Positions 1 through 12,134 of a stretch of DNA of 64,000 nt are shown here, one piece after another (position 1 is the stretch's first letter; every line of letters begins with the position of its first letter). The stretch is taken from positions 15,295,848 to 15,359,847 of the forward strand of contig NC_062979.1 in NCBI RefSeq assembly GCF_023078275.1, given 5' to 3'. Under the pieces are notes generated by a model, which worked only from the letters and a program-made list of their open reading frames with translations, ran no database searches and was not told the origin of the DNA. The DNA is from Leguminivora glycinivorella. Taxonomy: Eukaryota > Arthropoda > Insecta > Lepidoptera > Tortricidae. A program made the translations under genes and the position numbers.

Positions 1-1452
1 GTATACAAAGGGATGTTTCAAAATTTAGCCACTAAGGTTTCATGAGTTGAAACTGACAGCACAGCACAGTTATCCATTATGACTCTATGATGGTGGTGAA
101 TCACTTAATTTATATATAACATAAAACCGACAGGAAGCCAGTAGTTAATAGATCGGTATTACAATATTTACGGAAATAAAACCTGTTATTTCAATAACAT
201 TTTTGTGAGAAAATATCTGTAGCAACCCAAACTCTGAAGAGCTTCCCCTTCATCAATGGGTGTTACATCAACGTCGGCAAAATTTGTCTCACGTTTCCCT
301 TACAACAGTCCCTAGTCAGAACAAGATCATATACATGTTTTTTGTCTTATAAATTCACCAAGATTCTTCTGCTTAAGATAACTATAATTATATCATGTAA
401 CTATAATACACAATTATATCATAGCACTGCCATGAGCATTATGACATTATGTTGAAATTTTTATTTTTCATGTAAATTGATTACTGTACCATAAGTAATG
501 CGCCTATATGTATCTCGAATATGCACATATTATTGTTAGTATACTGAGTAATAAGCAATATTGACATAGCTTAAACATTGTCTTACATAGCCCACTGCCA
601 AATGTCAACATTTCCCATTGCATAATGTGTTATGAATTCTGTATATGAAATATACATTTGCCAAAACAATTGAAATGGACGCTTGAGTTGGAAGAAATTG
701 CACGCTATCATATGTTAATTTGTAATGTATACCCACATCACGATAATGTATGCGTTACTGCTGGACTGGTAGCAAAACTGCAAATAAGATGATAATACAT
801 TTTCGGCTTCTGACTGAATTGACAATACCATGGCCATGATTAGCTAAGGATCCATATAATAAAAGGTAAGCTCCTACTCAAAGTCTTTACGAGAACGGAA
901 ACTATGTAAATTTTTCCTATTAAATTAAAATGGGTCAACTGAGCAAAAATCTTTGGGATACAAGCGATTGAAACGAATCAATGATCTAATGAGTCACACA
1001 TACTTAGGCGAAGATCAAATGAAGGCAATTATTTCTAATTAAATTGACTTTGATACTTCCATGAATATACATGAATGTTAATGCGGGAATCCTCTCTACA
1101 CTGTACTCGTCAACTTTATTTAGTCTTTTACTATGTCTAGCTAGTATGCTTTTTTCGATATTTGAAATATTTAATTTGTGTTTGAATAATTATGAATATG
1201 TGATGCATATATTTTTAGGCTTATCATTTTTATGACTTATGTGCTGACTAGCCGAATTTATAAAGGGAAAATTGTACGATTCGTGAGCTAGTAATTCTAA
1301 AACATTACGACTTATGGCTCTTTAGTCCATTTCGATATTCTAATAAGAATGTAAGACGACAGATAACTCTTCAAATAAGGGTTAATGATGTACGATTACC
1401 CATTTATAATTAAAATTCAGTCATCAGCTTAAGATAGTAAATAGTTTTCTTT
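1..1452. other. AT-rich sequence, no gene recognised
   Basis: AT-rich with short scattered ORFs only. I see no splice-bounded open frame, repeat array or known transposon end here. If the minus-strand gene described below is real, this could be intron or downstream flank. Confidence 0.5.
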
Positions 1453-1650
1453 TCAGAACTTTCGTAATTTATCACCAAATTGCAAAGCAATATATTCTAT
1501 ATTGCTCTTTTGTGCGAATAATATAAATGTCTCACGTTCTTTATAAACTGATGTATACACATAAACATACGGGTTAATATTTACTGTATTCTTGCTTATT
1601 TCCCAAAATCCATATGCAGCGGGACTTCCCATAAACAAGATGCAACTGTT
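1453..1650 (-). other. possible exon, unidentified
   Basis: A minus-strand open frame of about 60 codons ends at a TGA at the low-coordinate end. Its composition is protein-like (GFWEISKN, YVYVYTSVYKERETF), unlike the surrounding AT-rich DNA. A usable acceptor, ACATAACAG, lies just upstream on the minus strand near 1651. It could be a terminal exon of the minus-strand gene whose exons lie at 5754-5877, 12135-12283 and 38515-38578, but its phase does not follow directly from the 5754-5877 exon, so an intermediate exon would be needed. I recognise no family. A chance ORF is equally possible. Confidence 0.18.
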
Positions 1651-2480
1651 ATGTAAGGTAATACCTGATTCTACAATTATATCGAGATGACAATTATTTA
1701 TTTATCGTATGGCATATAATTAGATTTTCTTAAAAGTCGTACGTACGCACGGCTGTAGCATGTAGCGCCACGGACGATGACAATGGTATTTACACTTGTC
1801 TGTCATTCGAGACCAATAGGTCAAAATATCGTAGCTATAAGTACTGCGTACCTTAAGCGCTGAGCTTTTATTTTTCATTTAGGTTTCAAGACCTTACTTC
1901 TGATAAATATAGTTCATCAATATCTATTTAAACGGCAATAATTTTAAGTTTTCTGTTACCACTAGAAACCCATTTTGCCTAGAATCTGCGCTCCCTTTTA
2001 TGAGTGTCCTAACAAATTCTTGTATGTCAGGTATATTAGGAGTCCGAAGTCTTCTAAATTAAGTCATATGCACAGTAATGTTATAAACATCATATTTCTA
2101 GTTCCTTACACTAAATTCAATTGGGACTGGGACTCGTCCTCTGACCTTACGAACCGTTTTTGAATAAGTTGTGGCGTCTCCTCTGTTACTGACAAATAGT
2201 CGCGCCGCAAAATTCTAATAAATGGCGCTTAGTAAGCAACTGCGGAAATGTGTATCGATCCTACAACGCGCTAATGGAGTTCCAAAAGTTAATTGTAAAT
2301 ATACAACTTCTGTTAATCTCTCTAGGCCCCAGAAACCTATTCAGAAAACATTTGTCAAATGAAATAAACGGGAACTTTCTGTTAGTAATACCGCAGTAGC
2401 GGGCGATAATTTTAGGATGCGAGCGCAACTTTATTTGTAAGAGGAAACTGTGGTCTAAAATCGAAAGAGATTCATTCTTC
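1651..2480. other. no feature recognised
   Basis: Ordinary AT-rich sequence. Short ORFs around 1975-2163 and 2261-2527 show no motif or splice context and are taken as chance. Confidence 0.45.
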
Positions 2481-2605
2481 AATTTAGTGTTGAGTTCCTC
2501 ACTCGTGAGGCACCTCATTTGTACCACTCATATTGTTAATTTGTCGCAGTACTTCACACGGCAAAAATGTATTGCATCACACTTCAACTCACCGCACCTC
2601 ATTTT

Positions 2606-2850
2606 ACTCGCTTGTGACAGTCGCAACACAAACACCTCACGCCTCACAAAGCATTCACGTACTTCAAATGTCACAAAAACGTCAAAACTCATCATCCACA
2701 CGCGCGCCTCGCGGCCCTCAAATACTCGCTCGCAACAGTAGCAACACAAACACCTCATTCCTCACAGATCATGCACATACTTCAAATGTCACAAAACGTC
2801 AAAAACTCATCATCCACTCGCGCGCCTCGCGGCAGACGCGGCCCTCAAAC
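2606..2850. repeat. two-copy ~118-bp tandem duplication in a CG-rich patch
   Basis: Two diverged copies share GCAACACAAACACCTCA (starting near 2623 and 2741), then ACTTCAAATGTCACAAAA, then CTCATCATCCAC and CGCGCGCCTCGCGGC. The whole 2480-3110 stretch is richer in CG and CCTCA/CTCAAA words than its surroundings and is open in several frames on both strands. Those ORFs overlap one another and look like a by-product of composition. A related CCTCATTT-rich patch lies at about 4950-5025. Origin unknown. Confidence 0.5.
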
Positions 2851-3199
2851 TCAGTCGCGAGAGTCGACACCTCAAATGAAGTGATCAACCACACGTTCAG
2901 TTTTCGAACTACAGACCTTATGGCCGGGACAAAAGGTCCACCGATAAAATAAAATGTATCGTTTGACTCGTTTGTACCGGAAATCGCTTTGTACCGGAAA
3001 GACAGAAGAGGCACTGTGACAACAACACTTCAAAAATCCTTTCAAAGTGAAACAGATAGTTACGTTTACCATAAGAGGGAGTGAGACAGACACACGCGGG
3101 CTTCAAATTTGTCTCACCAAAAATACGTTACACATGACTCGAAAGAAAACAATCTTATGCGCCGCAAGTTTTCATACATTTTACGCCTTTTTGATCCCA

Positions 3200-3330
3200 G
3201 GATAAAGTAAAGTAAAGTAAAATTTATTCATTGTTAACTGTGTACATAAGATGGTATGATATACAGGAAATTCGGTATCAACAGTTGCCCATTTCGAGCG
3301 TACAATATTCTTAAAAAACTACTGACTATA
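3200..3330 (-). mobile_element. LINE 3' end fragment with (TTTAC)n tail
   Basis: On the minus strand the sequence ends ...CAATGAATAAATTTTACTTTACTTTAC, an AATAAA-type signal followed by a pentamer repeat. Lepidopteran CR1-like LINEs, and the CR1-like copy at 51533-53010 here, end the same way. Only the last hundred or so bases remain, so class assignment rests on the tail. Confidence 0.45.
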
Positions 3331-5753
3331 TTAGCTTACTGGCTAACTTATAATTATTATTATTATTATAGTTAACTTGCTCGCAAAAATCGCGCGAAAA
3401 ATCAGACGATTTCGCGTGAACCACATCTTTTGTCCCTGTCGCATTTGTGAAGTCATGAATAAATGCAGCTGAGATGCAAAATGTTGTTTTTCGCGGCAGG
3501 TCTTCATTTTTGAATTTTTTGATAGCTATTATTGTGCTAACACATTGACCAGTATAACGTGATCTACCGCAGCAATAGAGTTTGTATGGCTATTGTTATG
3601 TGTAATCAGGGAGCTCTCTTAGACTGGACGTTGAAATGGTAACTCAAGTGTTTTGAATATTCGGAATACCAAGCATACCAACACAGAGGGCCAACCACTG
3701 AGAAGATGCGTTTACGAAGCTTGCTTAAAAACAATTACAAGATTACTGACCGAAATATAATATAAATTATGTGAAGCATGGTAGTTTAATTAAGTATTTA
3801 ATCAGTAATAGAAAGAATAATTCATTTCTTAATTCAATAGAATGATAAATAAATCCGACACGAAACGTAATTCACAGGCGGTTGACGTTGACAGTAATGA
3901 CAGTTTACAGAAGAAAAGTTAGTTTGTACGTACTTAGTTGCATTAGCAATATTTGCATAAAGTTTAGTTTTGTCCTACAGTGATAATCACAGAACTTTAT
4001 TTATATAGAAAAAACAAGTTCATCTATTTGTATAGGGGCCGAGCGTGTCAAATTTTGTACTGAAGTTGTTTCTTGCCTGTAATTTTAAATATGTCTCAGG
4101 CTCTTGATTGTTCATAATTTTTGTGTTGTTGCAATTGAATATCACGTAACGAGGCATTTTTTATGTTTTGATTGACTTCAACTTACAAAAATTGACGCCC
4201 GAAAGCTGCAAGCTGCGATTAAAGACGGACAACTCAGTGGATTTCACTGAGTTCATTTGACACGCTAAGTAGGTACGTTTGCTTGATCTATGGTATATAT
4301 GACATCTGTGGTGATAATACTAATAAATGAGCCAAAATGTAATAATGGTGACAACTTTTACACAATCAAATATACCTGTGATTCTGCCTTAGTGTCATTT
4401 GTGTGCAAAAAAATAGTGAAACTGAACTGAAAAGACTTACCGGCGTCGCGAATGTTGATGGTGTTTTTAATTACTATCATATTGCTTTTAAAACACATGG
4501 AGTGGTAGGTTTGTTATTTTTATGTAAAAGTGGTACTAATTATAAAACAATACGAACTTTAGTTTGTTTTAAAACATGCAGTTTTATGGTAACTATGTTA
4601 ATCAAAGTATGTTATTATTAAGCTGTTAATAATATGAAACCACTGTAATTTGTAGCAGTAATTTAAATGGAACAAACTGTAAATAATATTATTCAATGGC
4701 AAAATTAGACCCAGTTCCATAAAAACATCAAATTAAGTTGTTATGCAGGCCTCTATGACAGTCCTTGAAATATTTTTTAATTTTATCTATTTTCTCTTGT
4801 TAAATGTTCAAGTACTCATTATGACTAATGAAATTTAGTATGTATAAAGGATATTTACCTAGTACACAACTACACATATTAGTTTTTGTTGCCGATGGAT
4901 TTTGTCAAACAGCCAATGCTAGAAATTATATATATATATACAGATCAGTACCTCACCTCATTTGAAGTAAGACATTGTAACACCTCATTTTTGGAAATGA
5001 GGTACTCATACAAACTCATTTGAAATTGATGTCCTACCCATCACTACTTCAATTTCCGTTTAATTTATTATTTCAGAAACAGGCCTCCACATTCAGTGAC
5101 TACCTTTCAACATTTTATCCATAAGAGTGCCTTAGCAAATTGTGAAAATCGGCTTCTCTCGGAAAATGTATTGCCCTATTGGTTTTAATGAGCTTAAAGT
5201 GTTTTCGATATATCATACTCATACAACAAATAAACACTTTGAATACAATTTACCTACACGGTTTCTTGCTTTGTTTTGTGTAGTTGTTTAAGTTTAGGAC
5301 CAACTTCATTTACTTCGGTCAAGAGATGTAAGCCATAGTTCTTTGCTGTAAATAGTTTGAGAATATTGTTCGGTCGTCTCTTTAATCTAATTCGTTAGTT
5401 ATTTATAGAAACATAGGATTCGTAACATTACGCCATCGAACTGGGCAACCGACAAATCCTTTTACGACGAGAGTCCGTCCTGAGTAACAATGCAACAAGG
5501 CATACTAAAATGCTATTGTACTAAATAACATATCCTTTAAGTCATTTTGCCAAACTATCCACAAAATATCGTTTATATTTGGGAGTCAGATTTCCGGTAC
5601 GAGTTTGTTGTCTTTGTAATTAACCTCTTCAAGGATTGTCTGTAACCTTGGTCTAGCTAACGTTAGTAATAATGCATGATTGATAATTCTAACCGTTGGT
5701 CGATTAACGGCAGTTTGAGGTCAATTTGTAGTACATATATGTATATATCGTAC
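3331..5753. other. no feature recognised
   Basis: AT-rich sequence with small microsatellites (ATT near 3355, AT near 4930) and a CCTCATTT-rich patch near 4950-5025. The ORF at 4403-4621 has no recognisable domain or splice context. Confidence 0.4.
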
Positions 5754-5877
5754 TTAGGAAACTTTCCGAGCTGTAGCTTTTTATTTCTAAATAAATTGGT
5801 TCAGAAGTCTCTACTGGGTCGATTGTTACAGAAGTAATACTTTTGTCAGTTCGGTATACTGAACTGAACAACATATA
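5754..5877 (-). CDS. putative internal exon (third) of a secreted-protein gene
   Basis: Minus-strand open segment bounded by an acceptor (TTCCAG just above 5877) and a donor (GTACGA just below 5754). It is 124 nt long, enters in phase 0 and leaves in phase 1. The frame encodes a polar stretch including VYRTDKSITSVTIDPVE and SEPIYLEIKSYSSESF. Entry phase 0 agrees with the exit phase of the exon at 12135-12283, so the two join in frame. The joined region resembles, from memory, the N-terminal beta-rich segment before the catalytic domain in insect PI-PLC X-domain proteins. The donor is not strong and the catalytic exons are not in the window. The exon call is tentative and the family call weaker still. 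Confidence 0.38.
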
Positions 5878-7139
5878 CTGGAACATTATCCGCCATTAGT
5901 CCGACTGGATGTTTCAGCCGGACAGCTATAAGTTTGCTGAAATACAGACGAATATCCAGGTTTCACAGAGTAATGAGCCTAGTACAAGAATTTTCCTTTG
6001 CGGTAAGTTATTTTGTAGCTAATAGTCAACATTTGCTAAGTACCTGAGTGGTTCTTCTGCATTTCTAAAGTCCGTATCAAGACCCAAGACCATGCGTCAA
6101 TTATTGACGCCCGTGAGTTGATGAGACTAGAGCTCTAATCATTCATTTAAAAGAATCTGCACTCTAGGAATAGCATAAAACAGTGGCATAAATTAATGGA
6201 TTTTCTTTTTCCCATTGGTATCTTCGCCGCCCCCTCTCCCTTACTGATTGGGCAAGAAGGGCTTTGTAATATAAAGTGGTTTTTCATTCTGTTTAGCATC
6301 ACTATTATGTATATTTCTTAATTCGCTTAGTATCTGGCAACAAAGTGCTAGTTAATTGCTACCGAAGCTCCACCCACACGTTTTTAGATGTGGAAGTGGA
6401 TTTTCACAACGTCAAACCTGCTAATAAACCTCTATCATGACGAGCATTCTAAAAGTTGTCATGACAAATTAGGTTGGCAATAACGGCGTTGCTTTACAGT
6501 GGCCGTTCAGATATTCACGAGTGAGAAAAGTTTGGACATTCCTCACAATCATTCATCTGTTGGTCAGGTGACCACGCTGATTATGTATTAGCTAATTAGG
6601 CAATTGAGACAACGCCGATGTCGTTCACTTTACCTGTCTAAAACGACCCCACTTATGGGAACCCATCACGTGATGATTTTTGTCTAATAAGACAATGACT
6701 AAACTGTGTAATTGTGTATGTCTCAGGTTAACACGTACGCTGTGGTTCTGATTTGTAAGACCTTCTACGAAGTACATATGTTTAAAAATACCTTATACAA
6801 AGTATGTTTAGTTAAGAGTTGTGCTAATTACCGCAAAGTAGATGTTAAAGCGACATAATCTCATTGAGATTCGAGTACAAATACAACATTTTGCCTCGTG
6901 ATCATAACGCTCGTCTCATGACACGAAAGGTGAATTAGTGCATAGCATGTAATAACCCAATGGGTTCTCACAGGATGTCGTAAATCATCGCATAGGGCAA
7001 CGAAATCCAAATTCCAAGTCGCTGCAAAGTTTAATCTTTTACGGGGCGACGCTTGTCAATTTATATGACAGTGTACTTTTTCGCACAGCACAACTTTACT
7101 CATGTTGTCTCTAATGACGAATCATGTCTGCACAATGAA
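5878..7139. other. proposed intron, no feature recognised
   Basis: No repeat family or coding segment that I recognise. If the gene model holds, this is part of the intron between the exons at 12135-12283 and 5754-5877. Confidence 0.4.
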
Positions 7140-7431
7140 TGATCTCCTTTGTCATATCACGAGGCGATGCCCTATCCTATCGGATCGTGGGCCCTATCTT
7201 TTCATAGGCCAGGTTATCTAATGGGACCTCATCTGTCGTTTCAAGAAATCTCTTGTGTCCTGTCACCTCACGAGGCGAAGCTATGACTTTTCAAGGGACG
7301 AACCTATGTCGTCTCACGGGACGTCGCTCTGTCTCGTCTTACGTGAGCGTGGCATTTGTCCCTTATATTCTTTATGACGGTGCATAGGATTACACTGCGT
7401 CCCATCGCTGTCAATTTTCTTCATCGTCTCT
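7140..7431. repeat. degenerate flank of a palindromic minisatellite
   Basis: Scattered, diverged versions of the GTCGTCTCACGGGACGAC motif occur here (for example near 7305) at irregular spacing. They lead into the regular array at 7432-7845. Probably the decayed edge of the same array. Confidence 0.5.
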
Positions 7432-7845
7432 ATGCCACCACACAGGAACAACCCTGTCGTCTCGCGGGACAATGCAATGTCGTCTCATTGGACGACGCCT
7501 GTCGTGTCACGGCACGACGCCATGTCGTCTAACGGGACGACGCTTGTCGTCTCACGGGACTACGTCATGTCATCTCACTGGACGACGTCATGTCGTCTCA
7601 CGGGACGACGCCTGTCGTCCCACGGGACGACATCTGTCGTCTCACAGGACGACGTCTGTCGTCTCACAGGACAACGTCTATCGTCTTACGGGACGACATC
7701 TTTCGTCTCACGGGACGACGTCTGTCGTCTCACAGGACGACGTCTGTCGTCTCATGGGACGACGTCTCTCGTCTCACAGGACGACGTCTGTCGTCTCACG
7801 GGACGACGTCTGTCATCTCACGGGACGACGCCATGTCAGTCTCAC
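7432..7845. repeat. 22-bp palindromic minisatellite (~18 units)
   Basis: Units of about 22 bp carry GTCGTCTCAC(G/A)GGACGACG. Each has inverted six-base arms, GTCGTC and GACGAC, around a TCACGG core, so every unit can fold back. Because 22 is not a multiple of 3, three units make one 66-base reading cycle and all three forward frames stay open. The long overlapping ORFs here (148, 125 and 87 codons) are explained by that and are not genes. The array lies in a proposed intron. Confidence 0.85.
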
Positions 7846-8959
7846 GTGAGTGAGGCATATGTATCCGCGTACTTATGACGGTGCCTACAGGAGGTCACTG
7901 CGTCTCGTCGCTGGGCCAAAGGCACCGAGCGGAATATCACGAAGTTAGAAGTAATCATAATCTTTTCGATGTTTTAATTTCTCGAACTTTTTAAGACTTG
8001 CTTTTGTAAACGTGTTGCTCGGCCGAGTTACAAAAGCGTACTGAGGAAAAAGCAGCCGAGCGCTGGTAACCGGGCGACACTAGTACTTGACTGGCGCGCC
8101 AGATGGCGCTACTAGTCGAGGAATTCACTCGATTAGGGCCGAGTTATGAAGGTGTTAATCTCATTAGTGGTTCAAGCGAAGGCACGGACACCTAAATAAA
8201 CTTATAACATTTTACAAATATTTGATTGTATAAGTGCGAAATTACTTATTACATTTTAGGAAATATGCATTGTTTATAGTAATCAACATTGCGATCTGTT
8301 TTGCGTGCACACACTAACCGATGTAGGGCGCACGAATACATACATTTAGTTGTTTGGTATACTTCTAGAATAAACATTATGTAAGCTGAAACTGTTACAT
8401 ACATCACATACATGCCATGTTTGCCTGTGCCTAATTGGGCAAATAATTTGGCAATAATATTTTATAGCCAATATAAATTGTATTTAACTTATATAAATAC
8501 AATATTTTTTCCTGGAAGTGGTTACTCTTAACGCGTACAACATAGTAGGTAGACTTAAAAACATAAATTAACTGTCAAGACTTGTATAAAAGTAACCCAG
8601 AAAAATCATTGAGGCTGAGGTTTCCTAATTTGGTAATACCTAAACTAAAAGGGATAAATGACGTATAGAAAAAGGGTAGACAATGTCGACATTTCTCCTT
8701 CCTAAAGCTGTCAACAAAAATATGATATATTTACCCACCTTCAGTGGGTCACAGATGTTTGTGTAAACATGCTTTTATAGTTACCAACCTACATAATTAT
8801 ATTTGATATGTAACATAAATTATATTTATTTTGCGTTTTCAGCTCTTCCCTTACACGCATTCTTCTTATGATTATGGTAATATTATCCTTTATGTACCCA
8901 CTCGAAAACAAATGGATAAGTGGGTTTCTTGCCAATTTTGTTATTGCCGAACATCTAGT
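7846..8959. other. no gene; one CTCF-like motif
   Basis: Mostly unremarkable AT-rich DNA. At about 8095-8115 the sequence CGCGCCAGATGGCGCTACTAG contains a good match to an insulator (CTCF) type core. The same GGCGC-CATCT word also occurs inside lepidopteran repeats, so it may not be functional. Confidence 0.35.
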
Positions 8960-9180
8960 GGTATTGGATGTACAGTCAACACTACTCTAACCACTATACA
9001 AACAATCATTTATGCAGGCGGGCTTTTATGCCCGTTTGGGGACAGGTTGAGGGATTCAGCACATTCTTTCCTCCTGTGGCGATCGTTGCCGTACCCTACC
9101 GGGGTGCCATGCGACCTCTTTTGTACCATGAACTATGTACCATGGTTTGCAATAAACGATTTATTGATTGATTGATTGAT
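8960..9180 (+). mobile_element. retroelement 3' end with (GATT)n tail
   Basis: The segment ends in GCAATAAACGATTTATTGATTGATTGATTGAT: an AATAAA signal followed by a short tandem tail, the hallmark of a non-LTR element 3' end on the plus strand. Overlapping short ORFs inside it are untranslated-region noise. Class probably CR1/Jockey-like, by tail only. Confidence 0.5.
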
Positions 9181-9204
9181 AGGAGTTGACTGTGACATGG
9201 ATTT

Positions 9205-9350
9205 GTTTGGTAAGGGCATTTATTTGTGTGATGAGCACAGATATTTGTTCCTGAGTCATGGATGTTTTCTATGTATATAAGTATTTGTATATTATATATA
9301 TCGTTGTCTGAGTACTCACAACACAAGCGTTCTTGAGCTTACCGTGGCGT
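9205..9350 (+). mobile_element. 5'-truncated tRNA-derived SINE
   Basis: Near-identical over ~115 bases to the body of the SINE at 13549-13745, from GGTAAGGGCATTTATT through ACTCACAACACAAG. It lacks the tRNA-like head, so it is 5'-truncated as expected for target-primed insertion. It continues into a tail (CTTGAGCTTACCGTGGCG) that the other copy lacks. Confidence 0.7.
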
Positions 9351-10029
9351 GAGTTAATGTAACTGACTGTACCTATCTACATTTGGGGATAATATTCATT
9401 CCGCTTACAGATGAAGCTAGACTAAACTCGTATTATATGTACTATAAAGGTAACATTTATCAAGCTTACAATCCACGTGTATTCAGGTTTTAGAAATATA
9501 TATTATTCAAAGATTAGATTGATTAGTCTGTTGAGTACCTACACATTGTCAGTTTTGTGCCCTACGAAAAACGGTCGAATATAATGTATATGTATTTTAG
9601 GCAACCATATCAACTTTTCCCATGAGGCTAGATCCTGATCATCAAAACTGTTTGTAGACAATTACTGAGACCTCCCGCGTTGTGGATTATGTGAAGTCAA
9701 TACTAAATAAATAACATATCCCGGTTACATCACTTAATGTTTGTAACTACCCACAAAGTAGCCTATCGAAGAAAGTTAGGGGGATGGTAATTATAACGTA
9801 ACATTTCCGCTCATTAAAACTGCATAACCGATGGATCGTATAATCACTCTCATTCAGACAGAACCATCTAGAACTCTCGTGTAATTATGCAAATACCAAA
9901 ATCACTTCATGTTATTACTGGATCAGCAAAAAGCGTTACTGATTTGTTTCTAACATGCGATGTATGACTACGTGTGGATAAATCGTGTGATTGGTGATTG
10001 GGCACTTCCACAGTTATTACGTTTCGTAA
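9351..10029. other. no feature recognised
   Basis: AT-rich, no open frame or repeat end that I recognise. Confidence 0.4.
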
Positions 10030-10165
10030 CGAGTGGTAGCCAACTTCTCAATCGCTTACACTTCGTGACTAGCCCTCCCTATTGCTCTTCAGTAGTGGAG
10101 CGACAGAGACAGAGTGCGTTTCGATCGCCATGTAGCGTCAACGTTTGCCACTTCCACTAGGCCGG
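10030..10165. repeat. dispersed repeat related to 51030-51330
   Basis: Shares AGCCAAC, AATCGCTTAC, GTGACTAGC, GCGACAGAG, GCGTTTCGAT, CCA(C/T)GTAGCG and CACTTC(C/G)ACTAGGCCGGC, in the same order, with the segment at 51030-51330. The 66-codon ORF at 9960-10160 is an incidental reading of it. Confidence 0.6.
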
Positions 10166-10892
10166 CTAAGGCGTTGGACTGTTGTAGTTAGTACAATTGT
10201 AGACGTGTGACCTACATGTGGTAAATAAAACTCGATCTTCAGCGAACGTCATCTCATTTGTCTCCGATTGACGACTTATGTAAGGGAAATTTGAAATGTT
10301 TGAACGCGGAACTGCGTGTAGTTGTTTCGCGATTTCCTTCACAGAAGGTCTAATCGTTTGATGTTCTCTCAAATCCCGCAGGGTAAATTCGGCCGTCGAA
10401 TTCTATAAATATGAATATTGTTTTTCTTACTTTGTAAATATAATTTCGAAGAATTCTTTGAAGAAACATATACACCTACATGTTATTATTGTTTTCACTC
10501 CGCCCCACATCGTTTTCCTTTATTATCTAATTAGAATGAATAATCTGTAGAGGCTGAAGAGACCCGCGTTTATTTGGATTTATGGCTGTCCTTAGCGTCA
10601 AGTTTCATCGAGCACGAGAATAAGAGTATTATAAAGTGAGCAATCATTCTGCTCTCATTTTACAGTAAGAAAGTAAACATATTTTTTTATAAGGTAGATA
10701 CTGACGCCTAAGAATGTGTGGATGAGCTTTTAATAGTGCTACGTAAAAAAATAACGATGAGCCATCTTAGGCGCCGGCAGTTTATCGAGTCTTTACTCTT
10801 TAGGCGTAGGCGATGCAAGATGTAGGTACCTAACCTTGCTTGTATTCATCTTCATTTTACTATCTGTAATTCCTATTTTCTTGAACAAAGTT
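10166..10892. other. no feature recognised
   Basis: AT-rich DNA with a minus-strand ORF at 10166-10372 that shows no domain. Nothing else found. Confidence 0.4.
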
Positions 10893-11027
10893 GAAGTCCG
10901 ACCAAAAAAGTAGAAATTATAAGTGGCAACATTGTAGTGTCATTCCTTTCAAATCAATATGTGTGAGAAAACGGGACGACACTACGATGTGGCCACTTTT
11001 TAATTTCTACACTTTTTGGTCAGATAT
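10893..11027. mobile_element. palindromic MITE, family M1 copy 1
   Basis: Imperfect palindrome of ~130 bp: arms AAGTAGAAATTATAAGTGGC / GCCACTTTTTAATTTCTAC continue through ACATTGTAGTGTC / GACACTACGATGT, with a short CAAATCAATATGTG centre. Related copies occur at 21030-21145, 42706-42835 and 60873-60990. No coding capacity; a hairpin-type MITE. Confidence 0.75.
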
Positions 11028-11317
11028 AAAACCTTCGTCAATATTATGGCTTAGTAAGTACCTACGTATAAATTATATTTTCAATGACAGTGGCTCAAAG
11101 ATGAGGATGACTCAGGTTAGACCCGACCAGGACTTGGCTAGAGCGTAATGCTACGTAATGCTGCGTAATGTCACGTAATGCTTTCCATAGAAAACGAAGA
11201 GCCAGAACCGCTGACCCGGATGACTTACACTGTTCACTAACAACAAACTATACCTACCTACTTACTATGATGATGGCATTAGCCAAGATATAATAACTAT
11301 TAGGATATAATAGTCAC

Positions 11318-11356
11318 CCTTTTCGGCACATTGTCGCATTTGGTAAAGTTCCAGTT
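11318..11356 (-). pseudogene. remnant copy of the end of the 12135-12283 exon
   Basis: On the minus strand this segment reads NW-like residues, then FTKCDNVPKR, followed by GTGACT. It matches the last 13 codons and donor (FNKCDKIPKR, GTGAGT) of the exon at 12135-12283. The rest of the exon is missing. The donor is weakened from GTGAGT to GTGACT. Confidence 0.5.
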
Positions 11357-11384
11357 CCCAGTTAGTGCGACAGTTGATCACTTT

Positions 11385-11625
11385 AGTCACACCTCGGACA
11401 CTGGCGATCAAATATATGAAAGAGGCGCGTTCCTAGCACACAGTCTAAGCTCGTGTAGGTGAACGCGTACCATGCTTGTATGAGTGAAATATGACAGGTC
11501 GACTGTTCGCGTTTTTGACAGGCGGTAACTGTGAGGTAACCGATAGGGGGTGGGCGGCGCTTTCAGCGGGGAGCGGGAGTGGCCATACTGTACGATAGTA
11601 CTCTTTATTATACTGTGCTTTAGTG
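11385..11625. mobile_element. dispersed ~235-bp repeat inserted in a duplicated exon flank
   Basis: Nearly identical to 61536-61768 from CACCTCGGACACTGGCGATC to ACTCTTTATTATACTGTG. Here it interrupts the duplicated exon flank: CTTTAG occurs on both sides, and the undisrupted sibling flank at about 12010-12040 lacks the insert. This shows it is a mobile repeat. Class unknown; no coding capacity. Confidence 0.7.
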
Positions 11626-11727
11626 GCGCGTGACACCTTGATCTAGCCCGGAAGACTTCACCTTTGCGCCACTGTCACTGACAACCGCTCGTTAGCTATT
11701 TTTACCTATGTTGGCTATAATACTCAT

Positions 11728-11849
11728 CCTTTTCGGTATGTTGAGTTCGATGGCGTCTTGCAGCATGACCCGGTCGCCTCGGTTGATGCTTTGGGAGTGC
11801 ATCGTCACCCACACGCGGCCGCATATTGACTCTCAGCACTTGCTTCTTA
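11728..11849 (-). pseudogene. decayed duplicate of the 12135-12283 exon
   Basis: Matches the exon at 12135-12283 and its downstream intron flank (GCGTGACACCTTGAT, CGGAAGACTTCACC, TTAGCTATTTTTACC) at high identity. The reading frame is shifted near the VWVT segment, about 25 bases covering the NWDFNKCDK codons are gone, and the donor has changed from GTGAGT to ATGAGT. It cannot be spliced as an exon. It lies about 0.4 kb downstream of the intact copy in the gene's direction. Confidence 0.65.
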
Positions 11850-12134
11850 GATGACCAAATTTTGTGGTACCTTTTTAGTCAGCCAAGAAGTTAAAGGCGC
11901 GTCAGGGCTAACTCAGGAATTTGCAAGACAAGTGAGAAGATTCTAAGTTCTGAGTGACCCGCTTTTGACCCGTCTGGGTCCGGGTCGTGGCATCCGGCGC
12001 CTAATTTAGTGCGACAGTTGATCACTTAGATGCCGCGTGACACCTTGATTTAGCCCGGAAGACTTCACCTTTGCGCCACTGTCACTGACAAACGCTCGTT
12101 AGCTATTTTTACCTATTTTGGCTATAATACTCAC

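Noticed and set aside
7432..7878. Three overlapping Arg/Ser/Thr-rich ORFs
   Set aside because: The 22-bp minisatellite is open in all forward frames; no gene evidence.
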